From Hydrogenophaga taeniospiralis (GTDB taxonomy: Bacteria > Pseudomonadota > Gammaproteobacteria > Burkholderiales > Burkholderiaceae_C): 64,000 bases of DNA. Under the pieces are notes generated by a model, which saw only the letters and a list, made by a program, of their open reading frames with translations, did not search any database and was not told the origin of the DNA. This document shows, one piece after another, positions 1 through 7,190 of the stretch. The stretch spans positions 4,936,501-5,000,500 of the forward strand of contig NZ_JAHBAG010000001.1 in NCBI RefSeq assembly GCF_020510445.1, written 5' to 3'. Within the stretch, counting starts at the first letter, position 1; the number at the start of each line of letters is the position of its first letter. The position numbers and the translations under genes were made by a program.

Positions 1-84
1 CATCACCACCAACAGCTCGATCAGCGTGAACCCACGGGCCAGTGGCCTGCCCGCACCGCCCCAGCCCAGGAGCCTGGTGTTCAT
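1..84 (-). CDS. Prepilin-like protein, N-terminus only (cut by window edge)
   Basis: Only the first 28 codons lie in the window, reading leftwards from an ATG at 84-82. They encode a short basic leader followed by the type III prepilin signal RGFTLIELLVVM, with Gly before the cleavage point, Phe at +1 and Glu at +5, then the start of the hydrophobic helix. This is the hallmark of type IV pilins and type II pseudopilins processed by prepilin peptidase. The ATG overlaps the TGA of the upstream secretin gene by four bases (ATGA), so the two are probably translationally coupled. Whether it is a major or minor pilin cannot be told from this fragment. Confidence 0.8.
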   Translation of the reverse strand, partial: MNTRLLGWGGAGRPLARGFTLIELLVVM

Positions 85-2438
85 GGCACCTGCACGGACC
101 ACTGCGGTTTGACCGGCATGGGCACCACCACATTGACGCCGAGCACATCACCGCTGTGCACGGCAATGCTGGCCGGGCCCGCTGCCAGGGCTTTCACGCG
201 CAGGCTCACCACATCGCCCTCACCGGTCACGCCCTGCGAAACATTGCTCAACAAGCCCAGGCTCAAGCGCCCCTCCTTGGCCCGCACGGCGTGCGTGAAG
301 CTACTCACCGCGTTGCCTTGCTGGAAGTAGTCCCCCTCGTTCACGCCCACGATCTGCAGGGTGTCGGGCGTAAACCGCAGGTTCAATGGCAGGGCGGTCA
401 AAGGCACGTCGGACTTTGCCTGCAACACCACGGTCGCTTCTTCGCCCACCTTGAGCTGGGCCGGCCCCTGAAAGCTCAAGGCAAAACCGGCTGCCTGCGC
501 CTGCGTTTCCGCGGACGTGTTGGGTGTGGCTCCCGCCGTGGCCGGCTCCGCCGCCATGCCTTGGGGCGAGTTGCCCAGGGCGCCCACCAAGGGTTTGACG
601 CCCGAAACGGGGGGCGGGCGCAGTCGCGTGAAGCTCTCCGTGCCCACCCACATCTCGGCCTGCGCCAGGTCTGGGTTGGGCGCACTGCGCAGGATGCGCG
701 GCGTGATGGCCAACACCAGCTCGGTGCGCTGGGTATCGTCCTTCTGGCTGGAGAACAGGCGCCCGGCCAACGGCAGGTCGCCCAGGCCCGGCACGCGGTT
801 GGACGTCATGCGGTCTTCGTTGGTGATCAGGCCGCCCAGCAACTGGGTCTCGCCGTCGCGCAAGCGCAGGGTGGTGTTGGCGTTGCGCGTACCAATCTGG
901 TAAGCCACCGAGCCGGTGGAACTGCGCACCTCGCGTGCCAGCGAGCTGACCTCCAGGGCCAGTTTGATGGCCACCTCGTCGTCGGGTGAGACGGTGGGCT
1001 CCACCTCCAGCTTCAGGCCGACATCGAGGTAGTTCACGCTCTCTGAAACGAAGCCACCACTGGAGGCCGCCGTGGTGGTGATCACCGGCACCTTGTCACC
1101 CACCATGATGGTGGCTTTTTCCTTGTTGCGCGCCCGGATGCGCGGGTTGGCCAAGGTATTGAAATCCCCCACCTCGCGCTTGAGGTTGACCAGCAGATTG
1201 CCCACCGACAACCCCACCTGGGCATAGTTGATGCCATTGAAGCCACCGCGCAGATTCAGGTTGTTGAAGGTGTCGACCGTGATGCCGGTCTGGTTGGGCA
1301 TCGGCAGCAGCGAGAGCGAGAAATTGTTGGGGAAATTCACCCCCAACTCGGTCAACCGAGAAGACTTGACCTCCAGCACCTCCACTTCGAGCATCACCTC
1401 GGCCTCGCCCATGTCGTGCAGGGCCACCAGGCGTTCGGCCACCGCCATGAGCTCGGGCGACTCACGCAACGCCAGCATATTGGCCCGTTCGTCCACATAC
1501 GGTGGCTGTATCCGCAACATGTACTGCAGCAGTGTGGAGGTGGCTTTGGCGTCGGCGTGTGAGAGGTGAAACACGCGGATCACCTGCTCCCGGTGCTCTT
1601 TGTGCTTTTCCGGCGTGTTGGGGTAGACCAGCACCGTCTTGCCGTCCACGATGCGGCGCGAGAGCTGAAACGCGCCGAGCACCAGATCGATGGCGTCTTC
1701 GACCCGCGCTTCCCGGATGTACACGCTCGCACTCTGCTCGGTCTGCACTTCCCGGTCAAGCACGAAATCGATGCCCGTGCCGAGACGGATCGCCTCCAGC
1801 AGAGACGACAGCGGCGCCTGCCTGAAGCTCAAGCTGATGGGCCGGGTCTCGGCCAGGCTGTGCTGGCGGGCAAACGCACTGTGTTGGCGCAGGTCGGCTT
1901 CCAGTTGCCGCTTGTAGGCCAGCAGGTCGGGCTGCCGGGGCGTGCGCACCAGGCCCTGGTCCACCATCTGCAGGGCCTGCACCAACTGCGCTGGCTGCCC
2001 GCCCTGCGCGGTTTTTCGGGCCAGCGCCAGCGCCTGCAGGGCCGCCTCTTCGGCGCGCAACTGCGCTTGCAGGTCGCGCACGCGCGGGTGTTCGGGGTGC
2101 AGGGTGGCCGCGCGCTGGAGCGTGTCTTGCGCGGCCTGCCACTGCCCGGCTGCGCGCTCGGCCGTCACTTGCGCCAACAGACGCGAGACCACGTCCGTCT
2201 GCGCCGTGGCCAAACCCGCCCGCAGGAGCGCGCTTTCGGGGTATTCGGCCACGCCTTCCTTCAGGGTCTGGATGGCCTGCTCGTAGCGCCCATCGCGCAT
2301 CAGTTTGTGGGATTCGTCGCGAATGCGTTGCTGGGCGCAGCCGGCCAGGCCCACCCCGAGCGACAGCACCATCGCCCATGTCCAACCTCTTGTCCAAGGG
2401 CTGCGGCCACCCTCTTCCATTGTTTTGCGTGTGTGCAT
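81..2438 (-). CDS. Secretin of a type IV pilus/T2SS-like system with N-terminal TPRs and C-terminal cohesin domain
   Basis: Outer-membrane secretin-family protein of 785 residues. A lipoprotein signal ends in LAGC (Cys34). About residues 45-190 look like TPR repeats (DGRYEQAIQTLKEGVAEYPES). A short secretin N-terminal domain follows near 195-265, then an N1-like segment. The secretin domain lies about 345-590, with the family motif VPGLGDLPLAGRLFSS near its end. The last ~130 residues (VGEEATVVLQAKSDVPL to GEGDVVSLRVKALAAG) resemble a cohesin beta-sandwich. The domains are seen in the sequence; a role as a gated pore for a pilus or secretion machine is inferred from the family. It differs from the window's gspD, which has neither TPRs nor cohesin. 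Neighbours are a prepilin (4-base overlap) and a PilO/PilP-like gene (6-bp gap), suggesting one operon. Confidence 0.85.
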   Translation of the reverse strand: MHTRKTMEEGGRSPWTRGWTWAMVLSLGVGLAGCAQQRIRDESHKLMRDGRYEQAIQTLKEGVAEYPESALLRAGLATAQTDVVSRLLAQVTAERAAGQWQAAQDTLQRAATLHPEHPRVRDLQAQLRAEEAALQALALARKTAQGGQPAQLVQALQMVDQGLVRTPRQPDLLAYKRQLEADLRQHSAFARQHSLAETRPISLSFRQAPLSSLLEAIRLGTGIDFVLDREVQTEQSASVYIREARVEDAIDLVLGAFQLSRRIVDGKTVLVYPNTPEKHKEHREQVIRVFHLSHADAKATSTLLQYMLRIQPPYVDERANMLALRESPELMAVAERLVALHDMGEAEVMLEVEVLEVKSSRLTELGVNFPNNFSLSLLPMPNQTGITVDTFNNLNLRGGFNGINYAQVGLSVGNLLVNLKREVGDFNTLANPRIRARNKEKATIMVGDKVPVITTTAASSGGFVSESVNYLDVGLKLEVEPTVSPDDEVAIKLALEVSSLAREVRSSTGSVAYQIGTRNANTTLRLRDGETQLLGGLITNEDRMTSNRVPGLGDLPLAGRLFSSQKDDTQRTELVLAITPRILRSAPNPDLAQAEMWVGTESFTRLRPPPVSGVKPLVGALGNSPQGMAAEPATAGATPNTSAETQAQAAGFALSFQGPAQLKVGEEATVVLQAKSDVPLTALPLNLRFTPDTLQIVGVNEGDYFQQGNAVSSFTHAVRAKEGRLSLGLLSNVSQGVTGEGDVVSLRVKALAAGPASIAVHSGDVLGVNVVVPMPVKPQWSVQVP

Positions 2439-2444
2439 GCTGGA

Positions 2445-3440
2445 TTATCGACGTTCGAACCGGGGGGCCTGCGGCAGGCTGAACCGCAAACGCTCCTGGG
2501 TATCGGGGTGCAGCAGCTCCAGCGTTTGGGCGGTGATGCGGGCCACCCGATGGCCGCGCGGGCTCTCGTCGCCTTCGGCCAGGGTGACCACGGCCGCCGG
2601 GTCGCCCCAGTGGCCCGTGATGCGATACCGCCCGTCTGGCCCCCGCAGGCGCCCCAGCGTTTCCCACACCAGGGGCGGTCGCGCCGGCGGCAACTGAACC
2701 GCTGGAGCGGGCGGGGCCACGTAGGCCACCACCGGCGCAGGCGGCGGGGGCGCCGTCATGCCAAAAGGGTCACGCCTCGCTTCGGCCAGCAAGGGCCGCA
2801 AGGGCGCGGGCGCTCCCGCCAAGGGCAGTGCGGCCAATGCACCACCACCCCCTGGCTTGAGCCACAACCGCCACGTCCAGTCGGCGCTGAGGTGCCCCGA
2901 GCCGTCATTCGGTGGAGACTGCCAACGCAGGCGCTCCACCCCCAGGCTGGGCAGCTGCTGCATGCGGGCCTGCCAGGTTTTCAGGGCCGCGTAGCTGCCG
3001 CGGGCCGAGACCTGCAGCACTGCATAAGAGACCGGAGCCGGTTCGCCGCCACCCGCCGGTGGCTCGGGGTAAGTGACACTCAGTTGCTGCAGCGACACCC
3101 CGGCGGCGTCGGCCGCCGCGTGGGCGGCCACCCGCACCCAACCATCCACCCCCTGCGCGCGGCTGGGCCAGAACGCCGGCTCCATGGGGACCTGTGTGCC
3201 GGAAGCCACCCCGGCACCGGATGGGCGCTTTTCAGCCGCATCCCTGGCGGCCCGCGTTTCGGCCCATTGGCTTTGCAACATGCGGAGCTGCGCATGGCTC
3301 GCGCCCAGCGCGCGCTGCTGCCACTGCCTCTGCCCCAGCAGCCCCAACCCTGCAACGCAGAGCACCCCGGCCAGCATCGCCCATTGCGCGGCGGGTGGCC
3401 AGGCAGACCACGGTCGGAGCGGCAGATCAATCGTCAGCAT
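2445..3440 (-). CDS. PilO-PilP-like fusion, inner-membrane assembly protein
   Basis: A 331-residue protein from ATG at 3440; a GTG at 3464 in the same frame directly follows the upstream stop and is the alternative. One transmembrane helix lies near residues 15-35 (AQWAMLAGVLCVAGLGLLG), followed by a coiled segment and a PilO-like ferredoxin fold (VSYAVLQVSARGSYAALKTW). A Pro-rich linker after RRDPFGM leads to a C-terminal PilP/GspC-like beta domain (VWETLGRLRGPDGRYRITG). RDPF is typical at the start of PilP. In type IV pilus systems PilO and PilP are separate proteins linking the inner-membrane platform to the secretin; here they seem fused. The secretin gene follows after 6 bp. No pilM or pilN gene precedes it. 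Confidence 0.65.
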   Translation of the reverse strand: MLTIDLPLRPWSAWPPAAQWAMLAGVLCVAGLGLLGQRQWQQRALGASHAQLRMLQSQWAETRAARDAAEKRPSGAGVASGTQVPMEPAFWPSRAQGVDGWVRVAAHAAADAAGVSLQQLSVTYPEPPAGGGEPAPVSYAVLQVSARGSYAALKTWQARMQQLPSLGVERLRWQSPPNDGSGHLSADWTWRLWLKPGGGGALAALPLAGAPAPLRPLLAEARRDPFGMTAPPPPAPVVAYVAPPAPAVQLPPARPPLVWETLGRLRGPDGRYRITGHWGDPAAVVTLAEGDESPRGHRVARITAQTLELLHPDTQERLRFSLPQAPRFERR

Positions 3441-3464
3441 GCGGGGCCTGCGTATCCCCGCCAC

Positions 3465-3812
3465 TCAGAACGACTGCGACTGGTTGCCGCGGTAGCCAGT
3501 AACGATCTTGCGGGTCACCCCGTCTTCGTCATGCAGCGTCACCAGCAGGGTGGTGTGGCGGTAGGTGTTGGCGTCGGTTTCCCAGGTGAGGATGTGGGCT
3601 TTATCGCCATCGGCCTGGCGGCGCTGCGGCTCGGCGCCGATCACGGCCTTGACCTGGACTTCGCTCATGCCGCCTTCGATCACGTCGTAAGCGCCGTAGA
3701 GATCGGTGGCGCCGGTTTGTTCGTTGCCGCCGCCGCAGGCGGAGAGGAACAACGCCCCCAGCAGAGTGAGGACTGCCGAGCGTTTGGTACTTTTAAGCAC
3801 TGAGAGCCTCAT
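3465..3812 (-). CDS. Small BamE/SmpA-like lipoprotein
   Basis: A 115-residue protein with a lipoprotein signal (LLGALFLSACGGG, Cys26). The short domain contains YDVIEGGMSEVQVKAVIGAEPQ, matching the pattern of BamE/SmpA-fold proteins in which GM-x3-V-x4-G forms the first helix-turn. It ends with the beta strands TTLLVTLHDEDGVTRKIVTGY. BamE itself assists outer-membrane protein insertion, but many unrelated small lipoproteins share the fold, so the function here is open. Its stop touches the frame of the PilO-PilP-like gene, so it may head that operon, although it has no known role in pilus systems. Confidence 0.65.
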   Translation of the reverse strand: MRLSVLKSTKRSAVLTLLGALFLSACGGGNEQTGATDLYGAYDVIEGGMSEVQVKAVIGAEPQRRQADGDKAHILTWETDANTYRHTTLLVTLHDEDGVTRKIVTGYRGNQSQSF

Positions 3813-3997
3813 TCAATCGATCAATTTAATAGATTTCACCCGAAGAAAACGCCATCTTTCTTCGAACAAGGCAAAGGCAAGACTTGACCCCTACATCTTC
3901 AAGAGAACTGGCCACTGGCCCTCGCGAATATTGCGTGAGCAGTTATAAACTTAATAACATCAAAGCCACTCAATCCGGCCTACTTTTCAGCCGTATC
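3813..3997. other. AT-richer gene-free stretch
   Basis: This 185-bp stretch separates the lipoprotein gene from the DUF4279 gene. It is visibly richer in A and T than the flanks (runs such as TTTAATAGATTT and AACTTAATAAC). I found no convincing gene, terminator or repeat in it. It marks the edge of the RHS-associated island. Confidence 0.5.
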
Positions 3998-4408
3998 CTA
4001 GAAAAATCCGAACGACAGGCTAGCCCTGAGCCGCAAAACATCTGCAATAACAGTAGTCGACAAATATCCATCTTGCAGTTCATCAGACTCCCTAACTGGC
4101 AAATCGAAATTAATCTCGGAAAATTCTGGCTGCACCTGGTCTCTTACCCGGCAAAGATGGTCGACGCCCCCAAGATGTGTAAGAAGTGTGGGGAGCATAT
4201 CGCACAGTTCAGCGTCGTTTGAGAACTCCATTGCGAACCCGACATGCGACCGGATTAACCGTGTTTTGACACCCGGCTTCACCGGCTCCCCACGATTCCC
4301 CAGTCGCGATGTCTCCACGCCAACAAGGATCGCCACTTCCTGCGCAGTGAGATCAAACCCTCTTAACACCAAGGCAACAGACTTCTTCCTAGTGGTCATG
4401 GAATTCAC
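3998..4408 (-). CDS. DUF4279 family protein, candidate RHS-associated immunity protein
   Basis: A 136-residue soluble protein with no signal peptide. The N-terminal half (LVLRGFDLTAQEVAILVGVETSR, then a Gly-rich turn and an HVGFAMEF strand) fits the DUF4279 pattern, a family of unknown biochemical function often found near polymorphic toxins. A GTG start at 4408 is supported by AGGAG five bases upstream; ATG at 4399 is the alternative. It lies 132 bp downstream of the end of the RHS remnant on the same strand, the position of an immunity gene in RHS toxin loci. The immunity role is inferred from this position only. Base composition is lower in GC than the flanking genes. Confidence 0.6.
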   Translation of the reverse strand: MNSMTTRKKSVALVLRGFDLTAQEVAILVGVETSRLGNRGEPVKPGVKTRLIRSHVGFAMEFSNDAELCDMLPTLLTHLGGVDHLCRVRDQVQPEFSEINFDLPVRESDELQDGYLSTTVIADVLRLRASLSFGFF

Positions 4409-4540
4409 AACTGCTCCTTGTCAGAACCCTTTTTACCATTCCATATCCACTTTTGCCCCCGTCGTTTTGTCATTATAAATGTTGACCGTGCTCTCGCCAC
4501 GATCTTTCTTGGCGTCATGTACACCGTCATAACCGGCCTC
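4409..4540. other. Gap between RHS tip remnant and DUF4279 gene
   Basis: AT-rich spacer of 132 bp. It contains the AGGAG ribosome-binding site of the DUF4279 gene near 4415. No clear promoter, terminator or further gene is visible. Confidence 0.4.
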
Positions 4541-5184
4541 TCAAGCGGCAGCGTCAGCATCTTTGTCGCGTTTTATCTTGTCTAGATTGTTTTCATCTGG
4601 CTGTGCAGGCGCCTCCGAGGACACAGTTGGTGTGGCTCCACTGCCTGCCCCAGCATCCTCCGCCTCATTGGCACTCAATGCATTTTGCGGCGTCTGAGGA
4701 GTATCTCCACGCAAAAAAGGCACATAAAGCACAGGCATCACAAACGCTCGAATTTCCGCAAACACGACAGGAATTGCTGCCACCAAATTGGGCAAAGATG
4801 GTAACTGAAGTGTAGGCACGACCGCTACCGTTGCAGAAACTACAGGTTTTCGAGCCGGCAGCTTCTTTATATTTTCCGGCGTCGTCGCCGGGGTATTCCA
4901 ATTGCATTGATAAGCTGCTGAAGAAGCGAACTTATTCCAGATTGTGTCGACGTCGACGGATCTGACGGTTTCGGCGGCTTTGAGTAGACCCCGCTATTGC
5001 CTGCAGTGGGATCTCCACCACCGCTGTTACTCGGTTCGGGCACCTCAAGGGTTGCCACGCCAAGATCTGTATACGTGGTTGTTTCACCTGTATCCAAATT
5101 CGTTGCTGTTATCGTTGTCGTTTCAGTTGAAACAAATCCAGAGAGATCAACACCTCCCAACGGTTTTATTCCAGACATAGGCAT
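4541..5184 (-). pseudogene. Variable C-terminal tip of an RHS protein, frame-broken
   Basis: This is the sequence after the conserved RHS core. From 5184 one frame reads SGIKPLGGVDLSGFVSTE and on through a Thr-rich stretch (TTTITATNLDTGETTTYTD) and a Pro/Ser linker, ending at 4867. A second frame remains open to 4541. It holds a hydrophobic Pro/Val-rich segment (VAAIPVVFAEIRAFVMPVLY) and an acidic tail ending DKIKRDKDADAAA. The two frames overlap at about 4867-4925, so at least one more frameshift would be needed to join them. RHS tips usually carry a toxin domain; I recognise none here. It may be a decayed or exchanged cassette. Confidence 0.5.
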
Positions 5185-5968
5185 ACCGATTGAAACTCTG
5201 CAGATAGAACGGCGCCTGAATGTAAGGCTCGGCCGTCAAGAACCGCCCGATGGCCGGATCATCCACCCGCCCGTTCATGTTGATCACGCCCATCTCGTCC
5301 ATGTGCTCGTGCATGGTATAGCCACGCTTGGTCACGGTCCAGGTCAAGGTGTCGTTGCTGTCCTTGTTGCCGTCGCTGAAGCGCCGCTTGCCCCAAGGGT
5401 CGTAGGCCAGGCGTTCGACCACGGCCCCGGCCTCGTTGGTGATGGCCGCCAGGCTGCCCAGGTGGTCGTGGTGGAAGTAGCTCACCGACTTGGCCGGCTT
5501 GCCGTTCAGGGCTCCCTCGCGCTGGGTGTGCAGCGCGAAGCTTTCGCCGCCCGCCGTGAGGTAGTGCTTGTGCTCGATCAGGCCGTTGGCCTTGACTTCC
5601 TTCTCATAGCTCAGGCCCAGGCTGTCGGGGCCGTTCATGTACCAGGTGGTGCCCGCTTCCATGTGGCTGGGCGCGTTGCTGGTGAGCGTGATGGTCTGAC
5701 GCAGCCGCTGGTGTTCGGGGCCATAGACGAAGGCCACCGTGCGGTCGGCCACCGCATCGGTGGGGTTGGCCGGGTTGCTCAGGTTGCCAAAGCGCATCTC
5801 CCTGATCTTGTTGAAGCTGGTGTATTCCTCCCAACGCACGGTGTGTGCGCCGCCGGCCTGGTCCTGGCTGACGGTGTACATGAGGTTGCCGTTGCCCATG
5901 GCGACGTCGCCCTGGCCCAGGTTGATGTTGCGCACGCTGGGCAGGTAGTCGTCAGTTGAGGTAGGCCA
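5147..5968 (-). pseudogene. RHS-repeat core C-terminal fragment (5'-truncated, frameshifted)
   Basis: The frame is open from 5968, with no good start codon: the first candidates are GTG at 5935 and ATG codons inside the RHS-like sequence. RHS hallmarks are clear: YFHHDHLGSLAAITNEAG, YDPWGKRRF and the core-terminating motif GRVDDPAIGRFLTAEPYIQ followed by QSFNRYAYVWN. Full RHS proteins exceed 1000 residues; only about 270 remain. After YAYVWN the frame shifts at an A4 run (5164-5167 on this strand). Removing one A gives YAYVWNKPLGGVDLSGF, the expected end of an RHS core. I call it a remnant or displaced RHS C-terminus rather than a working toxin-delivery protein. Confidence 0.75.
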
Positions 5969-6013
5969 TCAAGCATCAAAACCCCTCCCCACCCCGGCCA
6001 TGGAACTTCTGCC

Positions 6014-6040
6014 TTAGCACTCGCTCACAGAGAGTGCTAA
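6014..6040 (+). promoter_or_regulatory. CIRCE element (HrcA operator) upstream of rpoH
   Basis: Perfect match to the CIRCE inverted repeat TTAGCACTC-N9-GAGTGCTAA, 36 bp before the rpoH start codon. CIRCE is the operator of the heat-shock repressor HrcA, usually in front of groESL or dnaK. The exact match and nine-base spacing make chance unlikely. It predicts HrcA control of sigma-32 synthesis. Confidence 0.92.
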
Positions 6041-6076
6041 CATGAACAGCAAGTCAACCTGAGGAGGGTTTTCACG

Positions 6077-7033
6077 ATGTCTGCATCCCTTGTCCCCGCC
6101 GCCCTGCCGTCCGCCACACTGGCCACGGTCAGCCCCTGGGCGAGCCGTTCGCTGACCCTGCCCGCGCTGGGCAACCTGGACGCGTACATTTCGGCCGTCA
6201 ACCGCATGCCGCTGCTGACGCTGGAAGAAGAACAAAGCGCCGCGCGCCGCCTGCGCGATGGCAACGATATTGACGCCGCCGGGCAGCTGGTGCTCTCGCA
6301 CCTGCGGCTGGTGGTGTCCATCGCGCGCCAGTACCTGGGCTACGGTCTGCCACACGGCGACCTGATCCAGGAGGGCAATGTGGGCCTGATGAAGGCCGTC
6401 AAGCGCTTCGACCCGGATCAGGGCGTGCGCCTGGTGAGCTACGCCATGCACTGGATCAAGGCCGAGATCCACGAATACATCCTGAAGAACTGGCGCATGG
6501 TCAAGGTGGCGACCACCAAGGCCCAGCGCAAGCTGTTTTTCAACCTGCGCTCGATGAAGCAGGGCTTCCGCTCGGAGGCGCTGGACGGCGACACCCACCG
6601 CGAGGCGTTTTCCGACGGCGAGGTGGACGTGGTGGCGCGCGACCTGAACGTCAAACCCGCCGAAGTGCGCGAAATGGAAACCCGGCTCTCGGGGGGCGAC
6701 GTGGTGCTGGACCCGACCCCGGGTGACGATGGCGAAGACAGCTTCGGCCCCATCGCCTACCTGGCCGACGCCACCCACGAGCCGACCGCCGTGCTCGAAT
6801 CGGCCGAACGCGACGCGCTGGCCACCGAAGGCGTGGCGCGCGCCATGGGCGAGCTCGACGAGCGCTCGCGCCGCATCGTGACGGAGCGCTGGCTCAAGGT
6901 GAACGACGACGGCTCGGGCGGCATGACGCTGCACGAGCTGGCGGCCGAGTACGGCGTGAGCGCCGAGCGGGTGCGCCAGATCGAGGTGGCGGCCATGAAG
7001 AAGATGCGCAAGGCACTCTCTGCTTTCGCCTGA
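6077..7033 (+). CDS. rpoH: RNA polymerase sigma-32 factor (heat shock)
   Basis: A 318-residue sigma-70 family protein. Region 1.2/2 runs from NLDAYISAVNRMPLLT through HLRLVVSIARQYLGYGLPHGDLIQEGNVGLMKAVKRFD to YAMHWIKAEIHEYILKNWRMVK. The RpoH box (KAQRKLFFNLR), specific to sigma-32, follows near residue 150. Region 4 is at the C-terminus, with the helix-turn-helix LHELAAEYGVSAERVRQIEVAAMKKMRKAL. The ATG at 6077 has a strong GAGGAGG ribosome-binding site nine bases upstream. The protein directs RNA polymerase to heat-shock promoters. A CIRCE element upstream suggests additional HrcA repression, and a terminator follows. Length is slightly above the usual 280-310 because of an Ala/Pro-rich N-terminus. 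Confidence 0.96.
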   Translation: MSASLVPAALPSATLATVSPWASRSLTLPALGNLDAYISAVNRMPLLTLEEEQSAARRLRDGNDIDAAGQLVLSHLRLVVSIARQYLGYGLPHGDLIQEGNVGLMKAVKRFDPDQGVRLVSYAMHWIKAEIHEYILKNWRMVKVATTKAQRKLFFNLRSMKQGFRSEALDGDTHREAFSDGEVDVVARDLNVKPAEVREMETRLSGGDVVLDPTPGDDGEDSFGPIAYLADATHEPTAVLESAERDALATEGVARAMGELDERSRRIVTERWLKVNDDGSGGMTLHELAAEYGVSAERVRQIEVAAMKKMRKALSAFA

Positions 7034-7055
7034 CCCGGCCCGGCTCACCCCTCAG

Positions 7056-7089
7056 GCCCCAGACGGCAACTTGCCGGCTGGGGCTTTTT
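7056..7089 (+). terminator. Intrinsic terminator after rpoH
   Basis: The arms GCCCCAGACGGCAA and TTGCCGGCTGGGGC form a long stem with a tiny loop and one mismatch, followed by five T residues, 23 bp after the rpoH stop. Confidence 0.85.
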
Positions 7090-7190
7090 CACGTTGGCGG
7101 GTGTCGCAAACAGGCCGCAACCCGCAGGCCATGGCACCGGGCGCCAGCGATGACCACGCGGCCCTCGGCCGGTGGCGACACAATCGGGAG

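Noticed and set aside
1566..3803. 745-codon plus-strand open frame at the left end
   Set aside because: Antisense to the secretin and PilO-PilP-like genes; high His/Arg/Gln content and no domain.
4665..4907. Cys-containing 80-residue frame in the RHS tip (CSFCNGSGRAY)
   Set aside because: It overlaps two better frames, has no ribosome-binding site and no recognisable zinc-domain pattern beyond chance Cys.
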